This document shows positions 7,719 through 12,357 of a stretch of DNA of 12,357 nucleotides, in pieces. This stretch comes from an uncultured beta proteobacterium (GTDB lineage Bacteria > Pseudomonadota > Gammaproteobacteria > Burkholderiales > Burkholderiaceae): assembly GCA_903827075.1 (NCBI GenBank), contig CAIKGX010000232.1, forward strand, positions 1-12,357, given 5' to 3'. Within the stretch, counting starts at the first letter, position 1. Each line of letters opens with the position of its first letter. The position numbers were made by a program, and so were the translations under genes. The notes beneath the pieces were generated by a model. It ran no database searches, had not been told where the DNA came from, and was given only the letters and a program-made list of their open reading frames with translations.

Positions 7719-7949
7719 CGATCGAGCCAAGATGCCATGCGCCCTCTGAATGGGCGCCAATAATCCCCTGAGACCATTGTGATCTAAGGTATGCATAAGC
7801 TCCAACAACTGACCAAGCTCACTCTGAGGAAATCCCTCTCGAGCAAACCAGGCTAAGTAATTGCCCGGAAGATCAGCCAGGTAACGGCCAGCATGCTTGC
7901 CAAAAGGCATCTTCATGGTGACGAGCTTTTCAAGATCTTCGGAATTCAT
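7707..7949 (-). CDS. DUF3820 family protein (QSregVF-like)
   Basis: An 80-residue cytoplasmic protein with the DUF3820 signature: KMPFGKHAGRYLADLPGNYL (13-32), then WFAREGFPQSELGQLL (34-49) and DHNGLRGLLAPI (56-67). The family includes a Pseudomonas protein described as a putative quorum-sensing-regulated virulence factor; its biochemical role is unknown to me. The first motif also resembles short nucleic-acid-associated segments found beside exonuclease domains, but no catalytic residues are present. ATG 7949 is chosen because homologues begin MN(S/P)EDLEKLV; a GTG at 7988 would add 13 residues without family support. It is convergent with the nuclease gene and divergent from the iron operon, whose Fur sites lie more than 60 bp upstream. 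Confidence 0.85.
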   Translation of the reverse strand: MNSEDLEKLVTMKMPFGKHAGRYLADLPGNYLAWFAREGFPQSELGQLLELMHTLDHNGLRGLLAPIQRAHGILARSQPD

Positions 7950-8012
7950 GGGAATCCATCTTACAAGCTCTCCCGATATTTCTCGCACTAATTAAAAAGT
8001 GGTCTTTCCTCA

Positions 8013-8031
8013 ATTGAGAATCATTCTTATT
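8013..8031. promoter_or_regulatory. Fur box-like site, distal (imperfect)
   Basis: ATTGAGAA-TCA-TTCTTATT keeps the 8-3-8 layout of the Fur box; the arms differ from perfect symmetry at two positions. Its centre is 30 bp from that of the stronger proximal site, close to three helical turns, as expected for cooperative Fur dimers. Confidence 0.65.
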
Positions 8032-8042
8032 TGATCAGTTAA

Positions 8043-8061
8043 AATGAGAACCATTCTCATT
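8043..8061. promoter_or_regulatory. Fur box, proximal (perfect palindrome)
   Basis: AATGAGAA-CCA-TTCTCATT is a perfect 8-3-8 inverted repeat, very close to the Fur sites known from beta- and gammaproteobacteria (consensus GATAATGATAATCATTATC, variants AATGAGAATCATTCTCATT). It begins 48 bp before the start codon of the outer-membrane gene and overlaps a TAAAAT -10-like element (8040-8045). Iron-loaded Fur bound here would block the promoter. Confidence 0.85.
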
Positions 8062-8090
8062 CACTTTTATCCACCACTCTCTCAAAATTC

Positions 8091-9005
8091 ATGAAATTAA
8101 CTATCAAAAGACTGATCGCCTTTAGCATTCTCTTAGCCACTGCACTCCATTTATCCTTTGCCCATGCAGGTGAAGGCGTATTTGGTTGGATCTACACCCT
8201 AGATCTTCAGCCCAAAGGAAAGCTTGAGTTTGAGCAGCGCTTACAGCTCAATCAAGGACAGTCCAGTGGAACCTACGATGCATGGACAGCTAGAACAGAG
8301 TTGGAATACGGCTTAAGCAATGACCTGCAGATTGCCGGCTATATCAACTCCTACTACACCAATGCTAATCAAAATTACACCAATGCAGAAGCATGTGGAG
8401 ATAGCCCCACTTGTACTGGTGGCTATGGAGTTCCTTCTAGCCATGATCCTTCTACTGCCTATAAGAAAAGTGGTATTGAAGGTGGATCTTTGGAAGCTAT
8501 CTACCGAATAACCAATCCCGTGACATCCCCGGTTGGAGTTGGCCTGTACTTAGAGCCTACCTGGGGCAGAAATAAAGATGAGATTGAAGCACGGCTCTTG
8601 CTGCAATCCAACTTCATTGATGACCGCTTGGTTCTGGCAGGTAACGTAGTGGTAGCCAATGAACGCTTGAAGTTTATTGAAAATGGCAATGTACCAGAGT
8701 CCATGTTGGATTTTTTAGTCGGCGCTAGTTATCGCTTTGCCCCTAAGTGGTCGGCCGGTGTAGAAGCACGCTTTCATAATGACTACTCCGAGCTCAATTT
8801 ACGCAATCAAGTTCAACGCGCAACCTTTGTGGGTCCCAATATGCACTACGCCGCCAAAGACTGGTGGGTAACTGGTGCTTGGCGCTATCAACTCAAAGGC
8901 GGTACCTGCATGGGCGGCGGGGAAGCGGAATGCTCTAACGCTCGGGTTTGGGATAGTCACTCAGTCAATGAGTTCATTGTCAAAGTCGGCTTCCCACTGA
9001 ATTAA
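8091..9005 (+). CDS. Outer-membrane beta-barrel-like protein (DUF6662-like), Fur-controlled
   Basis: A 304-residue exported protein. The signal peptide is MKLTIKRLIAFSILLATALH and following, with cleavage after AHA (about residue 26). The mature part alternates polar and hydrophobic residues in amphipathic strands (LEFEQRLQLN 45-54, WTARTELEYGL 65-75, SAGVEARF 221-228, final FIVKVGFPLN 295-304). This is typical of a small outer-membrane barrel, though the terminal residue is not the usual Phe. I associate it with DUF6662; no function is established to my knowledge. Two close cysteine pairs (C102/C108 and C273/C281) probably form loop disulfides. It is not a TonB-dependent receptor: too short, with no plug domain or TonB box. 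It is the first gene of the iron operon, 29 bp before the FMN-binding gene, and starts at ATG 8091 with a weak ribosome site. Confidence 0.75.
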   Translation: MKLTIKRLIAFSILLATALHLSFAHAGEGVFGWIYTLDLQPKGKLEFEQRLQLNQGQSSGTYDAWTARTELEYGLSNDLQIAGYINSYYTNANQNYTNAEACGDSPTCTGGYGVPSSHDPSTAYKKSGIEGGSLEAIYRITNPVTSPVGVGLYLEPTWGRNKDEIEARLLLQSNFIDDRLVLAGNVVVANERLKFIENGNVPESMLDFLVGASYRFAPKWSAGVEARFHNDYSELNLRNQVQRATFVGPNMHYAAKDWWVTGAWRYQLKGGTCMGGGEAECSNARVWDSHSVNEFIVKVGFPLN

Positions 9006-9034
9006 ACATTTCACACTCACAGAATATAAAAATC

Positions 9035-9583
9035 ATGAATTGGCAGCCCTCCCCTTGTGCTCTCATTGGCTTAGCAATGATTTCTGCGCCCATCATCGCC
9101 CACGCGAAGATCTATGTATCCATAGAGCAGGCTCAGAAAATCCTCTTTCCCAATAAAGGATTGACTAAAAATCCCATTGTCATTACAGACGATCTCCAAG
9201 ACAAGATGCGTGCGGCTTCTAGCATTCGCCATCCTTTTCAAGGGGAGCGTATTTGGAAAACGGTAGACGGGGGGTGGTTTGTCGTTGACGAAGTAGTTGG
9301 TAAACATGAAATGATTACTTATGCCGTGGGGCTGAGCCCCACTGGCAGTGTGATTGGCATTGAAATATTGGAATACGTCGAATCCTATGGATACGAAGTA
9401 GCTGAACCCCAGTGGCACAAACAATTTATTGGCAAGACCGCTTCTGACCCCATCAAACTAAACCAAGATATTCAAAATATTGGTGGCGCCACCTTATCCT
9501 GCAAACACCTCACCGATGGAGTCAAAAGGGTGCTGACCTTATATGACCTGACTCTCAAAAATACCAGTCAGAAAAATAAATGA
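9035..9583 (+). CDS. Exported FMN-binding domain protein with flavinylation motif
   Basis: A 182-residue protein carrying a covalent-FMN domain related to NqrC/RnfG. The decisive motif is NIGGATLSCKHLTDGV (148-163): G-A-T-L-S is the site where ApbE attaches FMN to a hydroxyl residue, here T153 by analogy with NqrC. Upstream, FVVDEVVGKHEMITYAVGL and SPTGSVIGIEILEYVESYGYE (82-121) match the body of the FMN_bind fold. The N-terminus has a hydrophobic segment and an AHA cleavage site (about residue 24), so it should be periplasmic; unusually, the n-region has no Lys or Arg. C156 follows the motif. The ATG at 9035 lacks a clear Shine-Dalgarno but no other upstream start exists. Its stop overlaps the next gene by ATGA. 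It is probably a one-electron flavin carrier in envelope redox chemistry. Confidence 0.88.
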   Translation: MNWQPSPCALIGLAMISAPIIAHAKIYVSIEQAQKILFPNKGLTKNPIVITDDLQDKMRAASSIRHPFQGERIWKTVDGGWFVVDEVVGKHEMITYAVGLSPTGSVIGIEILEYVESYGYEVAEPQWHKQFIGKTASDPIKLNQDIQNIGGATLSCKHLTDGVKRVLTLYDLTLKNTSQKNK

Positions 9584-10401
9584 TTCGTTGCAAACCCCTA
9601 TTGGGTACTTATGTGGAAATTAGCGTGATAGATACGCCTTCTGCTGATCAATCGACTGAGGTGACCAATGCAGCATTTTCTGCCATTGAACAAGTGCAAG
9701 GATTGATGAGTTTTCATGATCCAAAAAGTGAACTCTCCAAAATCAATGCGCGAGCCCATCTCGCACCGGTTGATATTCATCCATGGATAGCTCAAGTCTT
9801 ACGGATTGCACAAGAACTGCACGAGCAATCTGCGGGGCTTTTTAATTGTGGCATCGGTCATCGATTAATGGAGGCCGGATTACTACCTAGGCATGTTGCG
9901 CTTTCCTCTCATCACTTTGGCGGCATTGAAGACATCCAATGGATAGAGAGCCATGTGGTTCACTCGAAAATTCCGCTCTGCTTGGATCTCGGCGGCATTG
10001 CCAAAGGCTTTGCTGTAGATAAGGCTGTAGAAGCGTTGCTAGTATCTGGAACGTCTTCAGGCTCAGTTAACGCAGGCGGTGACATGCGTGTATTTGGGGG
10101 TATGGGTTACTCCATCCAAGTGCGCAATCCCGCTAGTCCTGCAGAATTAATCAACATTGGGATTCTGCAAAATGGTGCCATAGCAACTAGCAGCCTCTAC
10201 TTCTCCCAAAGGGAACATGAGAAAAGCTATCTGGTAAACCCACTCAATCTGGCACATATTGATTTTCCAGAATCATATTCTGTTCTTGCAAAAGAATGTG
10301 TCTATGCTGATGCCCTCACGAAGGTAGTTGCTTTATCTGGGAATACGCATCACCCTTGTTTAAGCCAATATGGTGCTCAAGCTATTCGGATTGCTACATG
10401 A
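9580..10401 (+). CDS. apbE: FAD:protein FMN transferase (ApbE family)
   Basis: Transfers the FMN moiety of FAD to Thr/Ser of target flavoproteins, using Mg2+. Its obvious substrate is the FMN-binding protein encoded just upstream. ApbE motifs in order: RCKPLLGTYVEISV (3-16), LDLGGIAKGFAVDKA (135-149), VNAGGDMRVFG (163-173), GAIATSS (199-205) and ADALTKVVALSG (243-254, the metal-binding region). At 273 residues it is shorter than typical 330-350-residue ApbE lipoproteins because it lacks a signal peptide: the catalytic domain begins at residue 2. An in-frame TAA at 9577-9579 directly before the ATG excludes an upstream extension. The start overlaps the preceding stop (ATGA), as does its own stop with the next gene, implying translational coupling. 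Confidence 0.93.
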   Translation: MIRCKPLLGTYVEISVIDTPSADQSTEVTNAAFSAIEQVQGLMSFHDPKSELSKINARAHLAPVDIHPWIAQVLRIAQELHEQSAGLFNCGIGHRLMEAGLLPRHVALSSHHFGGIEDIQWIESHVVHSKIPLCLDLGGIAKGFAVDKAVEALLVSGTSSGSVNAGGDMRVFGGMGYSIQVRNPASPAELINIGILQNGAIATSSLYFSQREHEKSYLVNPLNLAHIDFPESYSVLAKECVYADALTKVVALSGNTHHPCLSQYGAQAIRIAT

Positions 10402-10826
10402 ATCGCTTAGGAGCAATGCCGCCCTGGCAAAAGTCATTTGTACAAGTGGGAATGCTGACATGCTCACTGACTGGTGGAGTGTATTTACTAGGCCATGAAT
10501 TTCATGTGAATAAAGCCGTATTAGGCTCTCATGCGGTATTGGCATGGCATGGTATTACAGCCATGCTTGCTATTCTGGCTTTAGGATCTGTTTTACCTTT
10601 TCATTTGAAGGCAGGTCTAAAGTCAAAACGAAAACTGATTAGTGGAGCAAGTCAGGTCGGCTGTTTATCTGTACTTTTGATAACAGCTGCTTTGCTGTAT
10701 TACGGGCCTGAAGACATTCGTGACCTGGCCATCACTAGCCATTGGATTGTGGGTCTACTTTTTTTGGCCTGCTTTATTTTTCATGGTGTATTTAAGGCAA
10801 ACAGGGTTCGAACTAAACCCTATTGA
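10398..10826 (+). CDS. Small four-helix membrane protein with paired histidines, possible cytochrome b-like
   Basis: A 142-residue protein that I do not recognise by family. Four hydrophobic segments are seen (about 13-32, 44-66, 84-103, 113-133). Histidines cluster in or next to them: H33, H36, H45, H51, H69, H115 and H129. H115 and H129, 14 residues apart within the last helix, have the spacing of ligands to two stacked hemes in ferric-reductase and b-type cytochromes; H45/H51 in helix 2 could supply partners. Its position as fourth gene after an FMN carrier and its ApbE suggests the inner-membrane electron donor for the flavoprotein. This is inference. The ATG at 10398 overlaps the apbE stop (ATGA) and is preferred over an in-frame TTG at 10356. 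The operon ends at the hairpin 10837-10857. Confidence 0.75.
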   Translation: MNRLGAMPPWQKSFVQVGMLTCSLTGGVYLLGHEFHVNKAVLGSHAVLAWHGITAMLAILALGSVLPFHLKAGLKSKRKLISGASQVGCLSVLLITAALLYYGPEDIRDLAITSHWIVGLLFLACFIFHGVFKANRVRTKPY

Positions 10827-10836
10827 AAATAAAAAA

Positions 10837-10857
10837 GGGTGCATAAAATATGCACCC
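10837..10857. terminator. Strong hairpin terminator between iron operon and sulfide operon
   Basis: GGGTGCATA (10837-10845) and TATGCACCC (10849-10857) form a perfect 9-bp stem with an AAA loop. On the minus strand six T follow immediately (10836-10831), an ideal intrinsic terminator for the DUF2892/ArsR/dioxygenase operon. On the plus strand a weaker CGCTTTTAT tail follows, so it probably also ends the iron operon, whose stop is only 10 bp away. Confidence 0.92.
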
Positions 10858-10904
10858 CGCTTTTATCCACAAGACTTTTTTTAACTACGCTACTATTACA
10901 CCGA

Positions 10905-11117
10905 TTACTTGCAGCAGGAGCCTTTGTCACCATCAGTACCGCAGGAGTTCATCCCAAGCAGTGGATACGCTGGGCAAAAACGGAACAAGCCTGTTGCCAA
11001 TGGAATAAGGCCCAACCAACCCCACCATCCAACAATGCCATTCGCTGCCAATACCATCAGCACCATTCCCACAACAATTCTTAAAGTACGATCAATACCG
11101 CCTACATTGCATTTCAT
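10905..11117 (-). CDS. DUF2892 (YgaP-like) inner-membrane protein with cysteine-rich tail
   Basis: A 70-residue protein that opens MKCNVGGIDRTLRI, the hallmark of DUF2892, the membrane part found alone or fused to rhodanese domains as in YgaP. Two short helices (about 11-30 and 33-46) form a hairpin, followed by FCPAYPLLGMNSCG (47-60) with the family cysteines C48 and C59. An extra tail ends GSCCK (C68, C69). It lies 41 bp downstream of a BigR-like regulator and near a persulfide dioxygenase, so a role in sulfane-sulfur handling at the membrane is likely. Three starts are possible: TTG 11123, ATG 11120 and ATG 11117. The last is chosen because GAAGGAG (11124-11130) then sits 6 nt upstream and family members begin MKCN. 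Confidence 0.88.
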   Translation of the reverse strand: MKCNVGGIDRTLRIVVGMVLMVLAANGIVGWWGWLGLIPLATGLFRFCPAYPLLGMNSCGTDGDKGSCCK

Positions 11118-11123
11118 CATCAA

Positions 11124-11130
11124 CTCCTTC
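11124..11130 (-). promoter_or_regulatory. Shine-Dalgarno of the DUF2892 gene
   Basis: On the minus strand GAAGGAG, near-perfect, 6 nt from ATG 11117 and 3 nt from ATG 11120. It decides among the stacked starts and is the strongest ribosome binding site in this operon, suggesting that the small membrane protein is made in quantity. Confidence 0.75.
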
Positions 11131-11158
11131 TGGTCATTGTTTCATTAAATTGAACAGC

Positions 11159-11476
11159 TTACTTCTTACAATAGTGCTTATATAACAACGAAATTACCGC
11201 CGCCGCTACCTCACTAGCAAGCGAGTAGTAAATTTGCTTGCCTTCTCTACGCGTCTTTACTAACTTCTCCTTACGCAGTACTGTTAATTGCTGCGAGAGC
11301 GTTGGCTGATGAATATCTAAGGCTGCCTCTAGCTCGCCAACACATTTCTCCCCGCGTCCTATCTCGCACAAGAGCATCATCCGATCCCGGTTGGATAAGA
11401 CTTTCATCAGCTTGCACGCATCCTCTGCGGAGGATTGCATTTTTTTTAATTCAGATTTAGACAGAATTAGACTCAT
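11159..11476 (-). CDS. ArsR-family regulator, BigR/SqrR/YgaV-like (sulfide/persulfide sensor)
   Basis: A 105-residue winged-helix repressor. The DNA-reading helix-turn-helix is VGELEAALDIHQPTLSQQLT (46-65), and the wing is TRREGKQIYYSLA (75-87). Metal-sensing ArsR motifs such as CxC are absent. Instead C37 (MLLCEI, in the helix after RDRMM) and C103 (KHYCKK, C-terminal helix) occupy the places of the reactive cysteine pair of BigR and SqrR, which forms a di- or tetrasulfide when persulfides rise and then releases DNA. C21 and C45 are additional. The gene lies 15 bp after a persulfide dioxygenase gene, the classic bigR-blh pairing. No Shine-Dalgarno precedes ATG 11476, so its translation may depend on coupling to the upstream gene. 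The operator probably lies beyond the window. Confidence 0.87.
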   Translation of the reverse strand: MSLILSKSELKKMQSSAEDACKLMKVLSNRDRMMLLCEIGRGEKCVGELEAALDIHQPTLSQQLTVLRKEKLVKTRREGKQIYYSLASEVAAAVISLLYKHYCKK

Positions 11477-11491
11477 ATCAATGATTAATGT

Positions 11492-12357
11492 TTAAAGGGC
11501 GTTCAGGGGGATTTTTAAATACGATGTGCCATTGGCTTCTGGCTTCGGAAAATGACCCGCGCGAATATTCACCTGAATCGAAGGCAAGATGAGTGTGGGC
11601 ATTTCTAGAGTGAGATCTCGAGCAGTGCGCATCTTCACAAACTGTTCTTGCGTAACCCCATCATGGATATGAATATTGCTCGCCTTTTCCTCGCCAACAG
11701 TAGTGTGAAATTCCACCGGACGTTCCGTAGGTGGGTAGTCATGGCACATATACAGCTTCGTATTTGCTGGGTACGATAAGATTTTTTGAATCGATTGGTA
11801 CAGGGTTTTTGCATCACCGCCTGGAAAGTCGCAGCGTGCAGTACCTACATCTGGCATAAATACTGTATCGCCAACAAAGATGGCATCACCAATCTCATAA
11901 GCCATGCAGGCTGGGGTATGACCCGGCACAAAAAGCGCCTTTAGGGAAAGATTACCAAAAGAGAGTGATTCATCCTCTTTCAGTAAGTGATTAAATTGTG
12001 AGCCATCTACGGTAAAGCCATCGCCCAGATTAAATACACCCTTAAATACAGTCTGAACCTGGGTAATATGGTCGCCAATGACTAATTGGCCACCTAGTTG
12101 GCTCTGTAAATAAGGTGCTGCTGTGAGGTGGTCAGCATGGGCGTGGGTTTCTAAAATCCAAGTTACCTGCAGGTGGTGTGCTTTTACGAAGGCAATGACT
12201 GCGTCAGCAGACTGGGTGGACGTTCTACCTGACTTGGGGTCGTAGTTCATGACAGAGTCAATAATGACGCAAGGACTAGCTTCGGACTCATATACAACAT
12301 AGGTAAAGGTCCACGTCTCTGGGTCAAAAAAGTCTTTAATGATGGCTTGCGGCTGTG
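11492..12357 (-). CDS. Persulfide dioxygenase-like metallo-beta-lactamase-fold protein (5' end off window)
   Basis: Likely oxidises glutathione persulfide to sulfite with a mononuclear iron (ETHE1/Blh type) in the cytoplasm. The reading frame stays open to the right edge: upstream of an internal Met (12250) I translate FFDPETWTFTYVVYESEASP and then CVIIDSV, the expected N-terminal strand pair. That Met is therefore not the start, and only a short N-terminal piece is missing. Counting from that Met: THAHADH (35-41), GHTP (110-113, H111), the FVGDTVFMPDVGTARCDFPGG block (from about 125, D128) and MCHDYPP (168-174, H170), with iron ligands in the HxH, GHT and CHDY positions. TARCDFPGG is a persulfide-dioxygenase hallmark that separates it from glyoxalase II. 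It is the first visible gene of the operon with the BigR-like regulator and DUF2892 protein. Confidence 0.92.
   Translation of the reverse strand, partial: QPQAIIKDFFDPETWTFTYVVYESEASPCVIIDSVMNYDPKSGRTSTQSADAVIAFVKAHHLQVTWILETHAHADHLTAAPYLQSQLGGQLVIGDHITQVQTVFKGVFNLGDGFTVDGSQFNHLLKEDESLSFGNLSLKALFVPGHTPACMAYEIGDAIFVGDTVFMPDVGTARCDFPGGDAKTLYQSIQKILSYPANTKLYMCHDYPPTERPVEFHTTVGEEKASNIHIHDGVTQEQFVKMRTARDLTLEMPTLILPSIQVNIRAGHFPKPEANGTSYLKIPLNAL

Noticed and set aside
10356..10397. TTG start for the four-helix membrane protein inside apbE
   Set aside because: The ATG at 10398 overlaps the apbE stop as ATGA, the same arrangement as the preceding gene pair, and the extra residues are not hydrophobic or signal-like.
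10839..11148. Plus-strand ORFs opposite the DUF2892 gene
   Set aside because: They are antisense to a gene with a clear family signature and strong ribosome site, begin in or near the terminator hairpin, and encode low-complexity peptides.
12248..12250. ATG as the start of the persulfide dioxygenase
   Set aside because: The frame remains open to the window edge and the upstream residues (FFDPETWTFTYVV and CVIIDSV) are typical family sequence, so this Met is internal.

Overview
The gene content and family resemblances suggest a freshwater betaproteobacterium of the Burkholderiales, most like Polynucleobacter. Pointers are a monomeric NADP-dependent isocitrate dehydrogenase, a short FKBP-type isomerase, DUF3820 and DUF6352-like housekeeping proteins, moderate base composition and tight gene packing. 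This is an inference from recognisable families, not from a marker gene. No rRNA, tRNA, insertion sequence, prophage or CRISPR array is visible.

Layout. 1-2223 (-): monomeric isocitrate dehydrogenase, running off the left edge at its C-terminus. 2397-3590 (+): MFS transporter. 3598-4614 (-): DUF6352-like protein. 4688-5035 (+): FKBP-type peptidyl-prolyl isomerase, closed by a strong hairpin at 5076-5111 that it shares with the convergent membrane-anchored lytic transglycosylase at 5130-6119 (-). 6120-6659 is a long intergenic stretch rich in inverted repeats. 6660-7676 (+): secreted DNA/RNA non-specific endonuclease with an unusual C-terminal extension. 7707-7949 (-): DUF3820 protein.

8013-10826 is the most interesting part: a compact four-gene operon behind two Fur-box-like palindromes. 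It encodes an outer-membrane beta-barrel-like protein, an exported FMN-binding protein carrying a flavinylation motif (GGATLS), an ApbE-type FMN transferase, and a small four-helix membrane protein with paired histidines. The last three genes are joined by ATGA stop/start overlaps. The simplest reading is an iron-starvation-induced, flavin-based electron-transfer system across the envelope, possibly for ferric reduction or iron uptake.

10837-12357 (-) is a sulfide/persulfide module, in transcription order: persulfide dioxygenase-like metallo-beta-lactamase (entering from beyond the right edge), a BigR/SqrR-like ArsR regulator with a candidate cysteine pair, and a DUF2892 membrane protein with a cysteine-rich tail. 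It ends in a near-ideal hairpin terminator at 10837-10857, which also separates it from the convergent iron operon.
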